The notes beneath the pieces were generated by a model. It had not been told where the DNA came from. It ran no database searches and saw only the letters and a list, made by a program, of their open reading frames with translations. A DNA stretch of 64,000 nt from Orbus hercynius (GTDB taxonomy: Bacteria; Pseudomonadota; Gammaproteobacteria; Enterobacterales; Orbaceae), in the NCBI RefSeq assembly GCF_003634275.1, contig NZ_RBWY01000001.1, positions 741,955-805,954 of the forward strand, read 5' to 3'. Made by a program: the position numbers and the translations under genes. Of the stretch, positions 37,125-44,652 are shown piece after piece (the first letter of the stretch is position 1; every line of letters starts with the position of its first letter).

Positions 37125-40100
37125 ATGCCATATCCACAGCAAATACAAGCGCTTTTTAACCAGTTAGAATCGGTCTGTTTGTTCGATCAATATACCTTAA
37201 AACAAGCATTATTGCAGCTTGGTAAACAACAGATTACACCTGACATACTCGAGTCAATTACTGATAAAATCCATCAAGCTCAAGCGGTATATCTACAGCG
37301 CATACAAGCTTTGCCGTCAAAAATTGATTATCCAGACGGGCTGCCTGTTACGGCAAAAAAACAAGATATTGCTCGGTTAATTCAATCTCATCAGGTGGTG
37401 ATTATTGCGGGTGAAACCGGATCGGGTAAAACGACACAAATACCCAAAATTTGTTTAGAATTAGGTTTAGGCGTAAAAGGGCTAATTGGCCATACGCAAC
37501 CAAGACGATTAGCCGCGCGCTCAGTTGCCAGTCGTATTGCACAAGAATTAAATAGTCAATTGGGTACTCTTGTGGGGTATAAGGTTAGATTTACCGATCA
37601 AGTTCAGCCAACAACCTTAATCAAATTGATGACCGATGGAATATTGCTTGCTGAAATTCAACAAGATCGTTTGTTGCGCCAGTACGACACGATTATTATT
37701 GATGAAGCGCATGAACGTAGCTTAAATATCGATTTTATTTTAGGCTATTTAAAACAGCTACTGCCAAAGCGCCCTGATTTAAAGGTAATCATTACATCGG
37801 CAACGATAGATGTTGAACGATTTTCTCGTCACTTTAATCAGGCACCAATTGTTGAAGTATCGGGAAGAACTTATCCTGTCGAGGTGCGATACCGTCCAAC
37901 ACATCAATCGGATGATAATGACGTTGATGATTTTCAAGGGATTATTGACGCAATTGATGAGCTCTCTTTTGAGGATAATCGAGGCGACATTCTAGTTTTT
38001 TTAACTGGGGAGAGAGAGATTCGAGATTTAGCCGATACACTGAGTAAATTGAATTTACTGCATACTGAAATTGTGCCACTGTATGCTAGGTTATCTGCAG
38101 CCGAACAAAATCGTATTTTTCAGCCTCATAGTGGTCGACGCATTATTTTATCCACCAATGTTGCCGAAACTTCATTAACCGTTCCTGGCATCAAATACGT
38201 CATTGATCCGGGTATGGCTCGCATCAGTCGTTATAGTTATCGCACGAAAGTTCAGCGTCTACCCATTGAGCCGGTTTCACAGGCTTCAGCCAATCAGCGT
38301 AAAGGGCGCTGCGGTCGAACATCAGATGGTATCTGTATTCGCTTATATGATGAAATTGATTTTTTAAGCCGACCAGAATTTACTGAGCCTGAAATTTTGC
38401 GCACCAATTTAGCATCGGTTATTTTGCAAATGACAGCACTTGATTTAGGTAATATCGCGGCCTTTCCATTTTTAGAACCACCAGAGCAAAAACATATTAA
38501 AGATGGCATTCGATTATTAGAAGAGTTAGGCGCAATCTTCAGTAAAAAAGGATCATATCATTTAACAAAAATTGGGCAAATTTTATCACAGTTGCCAATT
38601 GATCCGAGACTGGCCAGAATGCTATTTGAAGCGCGTAAAACCGGCTGTGTGAAAGAAATCATGATTATTTCAGCTGCGCTTTCTATCCAAGATCCAAGAG
38701 AGCGGCCTTTAGATAAGCAGCAAGCTTCTGATGAAAAACATAAACGGTTTCAAGATAAAAACTCAGATTTTATGAGTTATCTTAATTTATGGCAGTATAT
38801 TGACCAACAGCAAAACGCACTGACCAATAATCAATTTAGGCAGTTATGTCGCAAAGAATTCTTGAATTATTTGCGCATTAAAGAGTGGCAAGATATTTAC
38901 AGCCAAATTCGACAAACAGTTAAGCAGCTTAATATTGCAATCAATAGTCATGATAGTGATTATCCATCGATTCACCGTGCAATCTTAAGTGGCTTGTTAT
39001 CACATATTGGTATGAAAGAGCTGGAAAAATTCGAGTATATTGGCGCAAGAAATATCAAATTTGCGATTTTCCCAGGCTCAGGAGTCTTTAAAACCTTACC
39101 AAAATGGTGTGTGGCAAGTGAGTTAGTTGAAACAGCCAAACTTTGGGGCCGTAATGTTGCAAAAATAGAACCAGAATGGATTGAGCCATTGGCCGTCCAT
39201 TTATCAAAAAAACATTATAGTGAACCGCGTTGGTCAAAAAAGCAGGGGACAACCATCGCTAATGAAAAAGTGACGCTTTTTGGTTTGCCAATTGTTAATT
39301 GCCGCACGGTTAATTATCATCGAATTGATCCACAGTTGAGCCGTGAATTATTTATCAAACAAGCCCTAATTGATGGCGATTTCGATACTAAATACGATTT
39401 TCTTATCAAGAATAATCAACTAGTTAATGAAGTTGAAGAGCTGGAGCATAAATCAAGGCGTCAAGATATTTTAGTCGATCCTCAGTTACTGTTTGAATTT
39501 TATGACCGTAAAATTCCGACGACAGTTACCTGTGCAAAAGATTTTGATCATTGGTGGAAGAAAGAAAAACTGGCTAATAGTGATTATTTATTACTCACCA
39601 AAACCATATTAATTAACCCCAATGCAGAGCAAGTCACTCAGGACGATTATCCAGATTATTGGTTATATAACAATCAAATAAAACTTAAAATTACCTATCA
39701 ATTTGATATTGGTGGCGCACGTGACGGTGTCACGATTAATATTCCACTCACTATTCTCAATCAAATTGATGAAGAGAGTGTGTTTCAGTGGCAAGTACTC
39801 GGCTTTCGCCAAGAGCTCATTATTGCATTAATTAAATCGCTACCAAAATCACTTCGGCGCCACTTAGTGCCAGCACCTAATTATGCTCAAGCTTTTTTAG
39901 AGCGTTGTAAACCATATAGTGGCGATCTTTTTACTGCTCTTGAGCGTGAATATCGTAAAATGACAGGAATCACCATTACTAAAGAAGACTGGCAACGTGA
40001 TCTGGTACCAAACTATTTGTTAATGACTTTCGCTATTTTAGATGAGCAAAATCAGCCAATATTAGTAGGTAAAGATTTAAGCGAACTGAAAGAAACATTA

Positions 40101-41015
40101 AAAGATCAAGTCCAAAAAGTGTTAACCCAAATAACCCAAACAAGGCATAATGAAATCGAAAAAAACCAGTTGACGACTTGGGATTTTGGCCACTTACCAA
40201 AAGTTTATGAAAAGAAACAACAAAATTACGTAGTCAAAGCTTATCCAACGCTAGTGGACGAGGGACATAGCGTTTCAATCAAGCTGGTTGATAATGAAGA
40301 TGAACAGATTAAGCAGATGCAGCAAGGAATTAAGCGGCTTATTTATTTAAATATTCCCTCACCGATTAAATATTTACATGAAAAATTGCCCAATAAAGCC
40401 AAACTGGGCCTGTACTTTAACCCATTTGGTAAAATAAGCGATTTAATCGATGATTGTATTTACTGTGGCATTGATTATTTGATCGATAAAGAGCAGGGTA
40501 TTATTTTCGAACAATCGCAGTTTCAGCCGCTGTTGGTTCAAATTAAAGCACAAATCAATGATATCATTGTCGAGATTGCCACATTGGTAGAGCGAATCTT
40601 GACACTAAATTTTGCGATTAATAAAAAGCTAAAAGGGCGGATGGATTTAAATTTGGCACTCTCATTAGCTGATATAAAGCAGCAGTTATCTCAGCTGATT
40701 TATAAAGGATTTGTGGCTGATAGCACGTATCAAAAATTACCAGATATTTACCGATATTTACAGGCTGTCGATAAACGGATCGAAAAGCTTTATTTAGATC
40801 CAAGTAAAGATCGGTTGCATTTGCATGTTATTGAACGAGTAATGAAGCTTTATCAGACTCAAGCCAATGATAAAACCAAAGATAAATCAACCAGGCAATT
40901 ACGATGGATGATAGAAGAGCTACGGGTTAATTTATTTGCTCAGCAATTAGGTACACCATATCCAATTTCCGAAAAACGTATCAATCAATTTGTTGAAGAA
41001 TTGAGTAAGGGATAA
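37125..41015 (+). CDS. hrpA: ATP-dependent RNA helicase HrpA (DEAH box)
   Basis: A 1296-residue DEAH-box helicase, close to the E. coli length (1300). Walker A is GETGSGKTT (96-104) and the DEAH box is at 193-196; SAT and the QRKGRCGR motif VI follow. Helicase-associated and OB-fold regions come next, and a long C-terminal HrpA-specific domain completes the protein. E. coli HrpA acts in fimbrial mRNA processing and in resolving stalled ribosomes. The gene contains an exact matS sequence at 39721-39733. Confidence 0.97.
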   Translation: MPYPQQIQALFNQLESVCLFDQYTLKQALLQLGKQQITPDILESITDKIHQAQAVYLQRIQALPSKIDYPDGLPVTAKKQDIARLIQSHQVVIIAGETGSGKTTQIPKICLELGLGVKGLIGHTQPRRLAARSVASRIAQELNSQLGTLVGYKVRFTDQVQPTTLIKLMTDGILLAEIQQDRLLRQYDTIIIDEAHERSLNIDFILGYLKQLLPKRPDLKVIITSATIDVERFSRHFNQAPIVEVSGRTYPVEVRYRPTHQSDDNDVDDFQGIIDAIDELSFEDNRGDILVFLTGEREIRDLADTLSKLNLLHTEIVPLYARLSAAEQNRIFQPHSGRRIILSTNVAETSLTVPGIKYVIDPGMARISRYSYRTKVQRLPIEPVSQASANQRKGRCGRTSDGICIRLYDEIDFLSRPEFTEPEILRTNLASVILQMTALDLGNIAAFPFLEPPEQKHIKDGIRLLEELGAIFSKKGSYHLTKIGQILSQLPIDPRLARMLFEARKTGCVKEIMIISAALSIQDPRERPLDKQQASDEKHKRFQDKNSDFMSYLNLWQYIDQQQNALTNNQFRQLCRKEFLNYLRIKEWQDIYSQIRQTVKQLNIAINSHDSDYPSIHRAILSGLLSHIGMKELEKFEYIGARNIKFAIFPGSGVFKTLPKWCVASELVETAKLWGRNVAKIEPEWIEPLAVHLSKKHYSEPRWSKKQGTTIANEKVTLFGLPIVNCRTVNYHRIDPQLSRELFIKQALIDGDFDTKYDFLIKNNQLVNEVEELEHKSRRQDILVDPQLLFEFYDRKIPTTVTCAKDFDHWWKKEKLANSDYLLLTKTILINPNAEQVTQDDYPDYWLYNNQIKLKITYQFDIGGARDGVTINIPLTILNQIDEESVFQWQVLGFRQELIIALIKSLPKSLRRHLVPAPNYAQAFLERCKPYSGDLFTALEREYRKMTGITITKEDWQRDLVPNYLLMTFAILDEQNQPILVGKDLSELKETLKDQVQKVLTQITQTRHNEIEKNQLTTWDFGHLPKVYEKKQQNYVVKAYPTLVDEGHSVSIKLVDNEDEQIKQMQQGIKRLIYLNIPSPIKYLHEKLPNKAKLGLYFNPFGKISDLIDDCIYCGIDYLIDKEQGIIFEQSQFQPLLVQIKAQINDIIVEIATLVERILTLNFAINKKLKGRMDLNLALSLADIKQQLSQLIYKGFVADSTYQKLPDIYRYLQAVDKRIEKLYLDPSKDRLHLHVIERVMKLYQTQANDKTKDKSTRQLRWMIEELRVNLFAQQLGTPYPISEKRINQFVEELSKG
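39721..39733. other. matS site 2 (predicted MatP binding site) within hrpA
   Basis: GTGACGGTGTCAC matches GTGAC-RNY-GTCAC exactly. It lies in coding sequence and is read as Asp-Gly-Val-Thr, in the same reading phase as the matS sites in lolE and valS. Confidence 0.75.
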
Positions 41016-41151
41016 CTAAAATATCTTTTTAATCATTTTACGATAAATTATCTAAACGCAACCATAAAGGGCTAAAAGTGCTTTATTCTTCGCAAAAAAC
41101 TGACTGTGTAAAAATACCATTAACTTAATTATAAGATTTTATAAAATATAG

Positions 41152-41532
41152 TTTAATTCATTAATCCTAACGATATATTGTACCGCTTTAAATGCCGATA
41201 TACCAACTAGAACGGATATGACTAATAGTATCTATGCCACAGGTGAATATAGCACCATTTCTGATTACGCTAAAAATAATGGTTATAGCAGGGCGATTGG
41301 CGGTGGTGTTACGGCGGAATGGGGAAAAATATTCTATTACGCACCAGGTGATGGTAATCGTAAAGATATGATGGCTAATTTACCGGCCAGTGCCATTAAG
41401 AAAATTTTTAATTATAGTTACTATTACACAAGCCAAGTATCAACCAATTCATCAGGCTATCACTATGATGTCGGTGTTGTAGAAGGTAATGTATCGATCA
41501 ATTCTGGTGCTTATACTATATGTATGAAATAG
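41152..41532 (+). pseudogene. C-terminal remnant of an adhesin-like gene, paralogue of the gene at 52.3-53.9 kb
   Basis: A 104-codon open frame runs from an ATG at 41218 to a stop at 41530. Its product aligns by eye with the C-terminus of the large exported protein at 52341-53855: SRAIGGGVTAEWG against QRTIGGGLFAEWG, then a Tyr-rich stretch, a GNVSIN/GSVNYT element and a Cys close to the end. The similarity extends upstream of the ATG, through codons that read YCTALNADIP (compare YCTDLGGGGKY), back to an in-frame stop at 41149. So the ATG is internal to a formerly longer gene. I call it a truncated pseudogene. A short secreted protein is unlikely because there is no signal peptide or ribosome binding site. 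Confidence 0.7.
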
Positions 41533-41557
41533 TCGTAATCGATCAAAACCGATTTAA

Positions 41558-41591
41558 CCATTTAACTCCCCAAATTACGGGAGTTAAATGG
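41558..41591. terminator. Long perfect inverted repeat between the remnant gene and the YdgH-like gene
   Basis: Thirteen base pairs (arms 41558-41570 and 41579-41591, core CATTTAACTCCC/GGGAGTTAAATG) surround an 8-nt loop. It lies 20 bases past the stop of the leftward YdgH-like gene and just after the pseudogene. There are no long T-runs, but the strong stem makes termination or 3' protection likely. Confidence 0.65.
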
Positions 41592-41611
41592 CAATATGTT
41601 AGCATTTATTC

Positions 41612-42685
41612 TTAACGATAGAGATCAACGTAAATGGTTTTATTGGGTCCTTTCGTATCTTGTGAAATACGTGAGATATGATAGTACTTAGCACCGTTCG
41701 CTAAGGCTTTTTTACCCGCATTATACGATATTTGCTGATCAGAAACATAATAACCTCTGAATTTAATCGTATCAAACGGCACCATCTTAGCAGCCGTAGC
41801 ATCGTTTAACTCTTCAATTTGGGAGCCGTCAGGTAGCGTTACGGTGTAACGTGAGGATTTTTGCGGTATTATTGAAGCTTGACGACTATCGGCAGGTGGT
41901 TGAACCACCGGAGTTGCCGCCGCTTTTGTCTCTTTAGTTAAAGTCGTTGTGGATTGATCTGCATTGACGTCTTTTATGTCATCACTTTTAAATTTATCGA
42001 CATAAAATTGCTCGTTAAATGCTGATGAAGAATAATAACCCGGACGCTCAACTTGCATCGCTGCTTCACCACCTTGTGCAAGCGCAAGTTGGCCTGCTTC
42101 AGAATCATAAGGAATCGCATCGTCTGGTTGAAGTTTTCGTTCCACAGCATCTTTTTTAAATAGATATGCTGTAATTTGTTGATTGCCACCATTAAGTTCA
42201 ACTGAGCGATCGATAAAGAAGGCATATGCGCCTTTGGCTGATGCTTCTTTTGCAACTGCGGTATTTAATTGATATTGAGTAGGAAAGTAACCACGTAATC
42301 TGACAATATCGTAAGGTTCAAAACGAATTGCTTTAGTTTTAGGATATTCATAAACACCAGCAAATTCTCTAAAATTATCAGCCTTTTCGGTCACTTCAGC
42401 AGCATCTTGTTTGTATAATTTTGCATACACAATACGCAAGCTATCATTTTTTGGCATTGTATTAGTACTAGTAATATAGAAATAAGCCGCGCCTTCTTTA
42501 TCGGCAATTTTTGATATGGCTCTAGCGTAATCTGTTTCGTTATAAAATTGCCCTCGAGTTGATACTTCTTTAAACGATTCTAAGGCGTTAGCACGCTCAG
42601 GAGATAGTTCTTGAGCGGCGTAAGATAATTGAGAAAAAGTAGACAGTAAGATTACCGCTAAGCAAGATTTTTTGAAAATTTTCAT
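41612..42685 (-). CDS. ydgH: YdgH-like periplasmic protein with three DUF1471 (YhcN) repeats
   Basis: A 357-residue exported protein (signal MKIFKKSCLAVILLSTFSQLSYA, cleaved before AQELSP). Three DUF1471-type modules are seen at about 35-110, 125-185 and 275-357. Each follows the pattern of a bulky hydrophobic strand, a helix with KxAxxxGAxYFxI, and a closing strand YAKLYK, ITAYLFK or IYVDLYR. A polar Ala/Thr/Pro-rich linker of about 70 residues lies between modules 2 and 3. E. coli YdgH has three such modules; DUF1471 proteins are stress-induced and poorly understood. It lies 34 bases after fnr on the same strand, with a matS site in the gap. Confidence 0.85.
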   Translation of the reverse strand: MKIFKKSCLAVILLSTFSQLSYAAQELSPERANALESFKEVSTRGQFYNETDYARAISKIADKEGAAYFYITSTNTMPKNDSLRIVYAKLYKQDAAEVTEKADNFREFAGVYEYPKTKAIRFEPYDIVRLRGYFPTQYQLNTAVAKEASAKGAYAFFIDRSVELNGGNQQITAYLFKKDAVERKLQPDDAIPYDSEAGQLALAQGGEAAMQVERPGYYSSSAFNEQFYVDKFKSDDIKDVNADQSTTTLTKETKAAATPVVQPPADSRQASIIPQKSSRYTVTLPDGSQIEELNDATAAKMVPFDTIKFRGYYVSDQQISYNAGKKALANGAKYYHISRISQDTKGPNKTIYVDLYR

Positions 42686-42707
42686 AGATACATAAACCTT
42701 ATTAGTT

Positions 42708-42720
42708 GTGACAATGTCAC
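42708..42720. other. matS site 3 at the fnr stop codon
   Basis: GTGACAATGTCAC, an exact matS match in the short gap between fnr and ydgH. Its last base is also part of the fnr stop codon (42720-42722). It shares an extended context, TTA(G/A)TTGTGAC, with site 4. Confidence 0.82.
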
Positions 42721-43439
42721 TAAATTTTTTCTGCAGCTAACTGAAATAACGCAGAAAGATCCTTAATACAAATATATTTCCCTCTAACACTCAAAATCCC
42801 TAACTCTTGGGTACGAGTTAGGATTCGACTAACCGTTTCGATCGTTAATCCTAAATAGTTAGCAATATCAGCACGACACATTGACAATTTAATGCTCAAC
42901 GAGGTATGGCCTCGCTTAGCATATTGGGTATAAAGCCAGCATATAAATGCAGCGAGCTTTTCTTCGGCATTTTTCTGAGAATAAGCTAAAATCATTTTTT
43001 GGTAATTTAGAATATTTTGACTCATTAGATTGAAAATAGTGTCACGAACTTGCGTACTTTTGGTGACTAAAGCCATCAATTCATCATATTTAAGTTCACA
43101 GGCTAGGGTAGTTGTTAATGCTTTGATGGTATTATTATATTTATGGGTTGTAATACTGTCTAACCCGATAATGTCGCCTGGAAGGTAAAAACCATTAATT
43201 TGCTCAGTACCATTGATTATAACATACGTTTTTAATGCACCTGAGTGAATAATATAAAAACGTTGAAACTCATCGCCTTCAGTCACAAGAATTTCATTTT
43301 TAGCAAAACTGCGTTTTCGATTCAAAACTGACTCAAGCGTATTATTTAAAGCCATCGGAATACATATAGAGCCAATGCTACATAATTCACATGGCACCGA
43401 GTAACTTTTTGAACGAAGAGGCTTGGAAATATCTTGCAT
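42720..43439 (-). CDS. fnr: Oxygen-sensing transcription regulator FNR
   Basis: A 239-residue CRP/FNR-family regulator. The [4Fe-4S] ligands are Cys17, Cys20 and Cys26 (CELCSIGSIC) and probably Cys114 (TTLACEL), as in E. coli Fnr. A cyclic-nucleotide-like beta roll (about 45-130) and dimerisation helix follow. The DNA-reading helix ANYLGLTIETVSRIL (about 193-207) has Glu201, Ser204 and Arg205 in the ETVSR motif that recognises TTGAT half-sites. It senses anaerobiosis; narK-narGHJI at 11-19 kb is an expected target. Its stop codon overlaps matS site 3. Confidence 0.95.
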   Translation of the reverse strand: MQDISKPLRSKSYSVPCELCSIGSICIPMALNNTLESVLNRKRSFAKNEILVTEGDEFQRFYIIHSGALKTYVIINGTEQINGFYLPGDIIGLDSITTHKYNNTIKALTTTLACELKYDELMALVTKSTQVRDTIFNLMSQNILNYQKMILAYSQKNAEEKLAAFICWLYTQYAKRGHTSLSIKLSMCRADIANYLGLTIETVSRILTRTQELGILSVRGKYICIKDLSALFQLAAEKI

Positions 43440-43691
43440 GATACGGCATTCATTAAATTTTTATTTACCTAAATTCTAATCAAAATTGACGCAATTTACT
43501 ATTGTTTTTTAATAAATTTTTGACTGTATATCACTAAATAATATAATCCAGTTTTTTTATATTGAAAAATAACTAATCAAAATCAATCGAAAACTATAAA
43601 TAAGACTATTATTCGATTGTAAGTGTGTGTTTACTTAGGAAGTGCAGTAATGGTTAATTCCATGTTTTTATAGAATTAAATAATATCTTTT

Positions 43692-43719
43692 ATTTAACAT
43701 AATATACATTATGCGAACT
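43692..43719 (-). other. Chromosome dimer resolution site dif
   Basis: Read on the minus strand, the XerC arm is AGTTCGCATAA, the centre TGTATA and the XerD arm TTATGTTAAAT. The E. coli dif site, as I know it, differs only at positions 1 and 4 of the XerC arm, so 26 of 28 bases agree. XerC and XerD recombine at dif under FtsK control to resolve chromosome dimers. Location in a large intergenic region, ringed by matS sites, fits a true dif rather than a chance match. Confidence 0.92.
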
Positions 43720-43874
43720 TAAATGTATTTTAAAGGAGGTGACCAAGTACTCCAAGTTAATCCCGTTCATCAATCGCCAGATCACTAATTCCAATACCAT
43801 TTCAAGCTCTTATATTTACTAAAACTAAAATAAGTTAATTATTAATTAGTTTAAAAACCCATTTAAAATCAATA

Positions 43875-43902
43875 CGTTAAAATAATGTATATTATGTTAA
43901 AA
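43875..43902 (+). other. Second dif-like site, inverted relative to dif
   Basis: Left arm CGTTAAAATAA, centre TGTATA, right arm TTATGTTAAAA. Centre and XerD arm are essentially perfect (16 of 17), and the XerC arm matches the dif of this window at 7 of 11, so 23 of 28 overall. It is oriented opposite to dif, with 155 bp between them. It may be a decayed copy or an attachment site used by a Xer-dependent element; activity is unknown. Confidence 0.6.
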
Positions 43903-44429
43903 GCCTTGTTTATCTTCCTTGTGATGATTATGAATGTTATCCATCCGTGTAACAAAAAGGAATTATTAGCATAACGATAAAATATAATTCATGATTGCAA
44001 GATAAGCCGATAAATTGAAAATACAGACAATGTAAAACCATTATTGATGATTTAGAGTGAATATAATCGACCCTGCAGGTTATCATCCCCACATTATTAA
44101 TGAGTTCATATTAGCACTATAACGACTAAATCAGCGCTTGCCTGGAGACTAATCTTGCAGGTGTCATGACGCGTTATCGTGTTGACTATAACGTTCATTC
44201 TTGATGAATTTAATACGTTTAAACCTATACCGAAACGACATTGATAATGTCCATCGTGAGCATTTCGCACTTTAGTGTTGGTTATTAAGCGTATTTTTTT
44301 CCTAATAATTTCAACCTGTGGATAACTTGTGAATATAAGCGCGGTGTAACAATTAATTTACATTTGTGTGCGGATTACTGAACAATTTATCCATTCTAAT
44401 ACGTTTTTTTATTTGTTGCTGCATGAATA

Positions 44430-44458
44430 TCACAATTAAGACATTATCTTAATTGTGA
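44430..44458. repeat. 12-bp inverted repeat overlapping matS site 4
   Basis: TCACAATTAAGA (44430-44441) pairs perfectly with TCTTAATTGTGA (44447-44458) around CATTA. The right arm supplies the first four bases of the adjoining matS site. There is no T-run next to it. Confidence 0.7.
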
Positions 44459-44467
44459 CAATGTCAC
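44455..44467. other. matS site 4 in the dif intergenic region
   Basis: GTGACAATGTCAC, an exact matS match and identical to site 3. It is 735 bp from dif, on the opposite side from site 3. Confidence 0.85.
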
Positions 44468-44561
44468 AGTAATGTTGGTAGAATTATTAGTTCTTGCTAT
44501 TATTCATAAAAATCTCGTTATAGTAACAATACACGAGATTATTATTCCAACTTACCGTGTT

Positions 44562-44569
44562 CCCTCCCC
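44562..44569 (-). other. KOPS-like octamer pointing toward dif (right side)
   Basis: CCCTCCCC on the plus strand reads GGGGAGGG on the minus strand, matching the E. coli FtsK-orienting sequence GGGNAGGG. On the minus strand it points left, toward dif. Confidence 0.4.
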
Positions 44570-44601
44570 TACTATCATTATTTAATCAGTTTGTTTTGAA
44601 A

Positions 44602-44628
44602 ATAAAAAAAGCCTGCGTATAGCAGGCT
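44602..44628 (-). terminator. Rho-independent terminator after valS
   Basis: AGCCTGC (44610-44616) pairs with GCAGGCT (44622-44628) around a 5-nt loop. On the minus strand it is followed by a T-run (complement of AATAAAAAAA), 24 bases past the valS stop. Confidence 0.9.
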
Positions 44629-44652
44629 AATCAATTGTGTGAATTACACTTA

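Larger units (their letters stand above)
43440..44609. other. Long gene-free region carrying dif and matS
   Basis: Nearly 1.2 kb between fnr and the valS terminator without a recognisable gene. The longest frames are short and interrupted on both strands. It contains the dif site (43692-43719), an inverted dif-like site (43875-43902), a ribosome-binding-like AAAGGAGGTGA at about 43732 with no usable start, a 12-bp inverted repeat (44430-44458), matS site 4, and a KOPS-like octamer (44562-44569). The fnr promoter should lie near its left end. Part of it could be decayed coding sequence, but I could not identify a parent gene. Confidence 0.7.

Noticed and set aside
44160-44210. Possible transposase remnant in the gene-free region (short frame MTRYRVDYNVHS)
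   Set aside because: Twelve codons without any other conserved block; not enough to link to an insertion sequence.
44317-44325. Perfect DnaA box (TGTGGATAA) in the gene-free region near dif
   Set aside because: A single 9-mer of this composition is expected about once per window by chance, and there is no cluster of boxes; the dif and matS signals argue for terminus, not origin.
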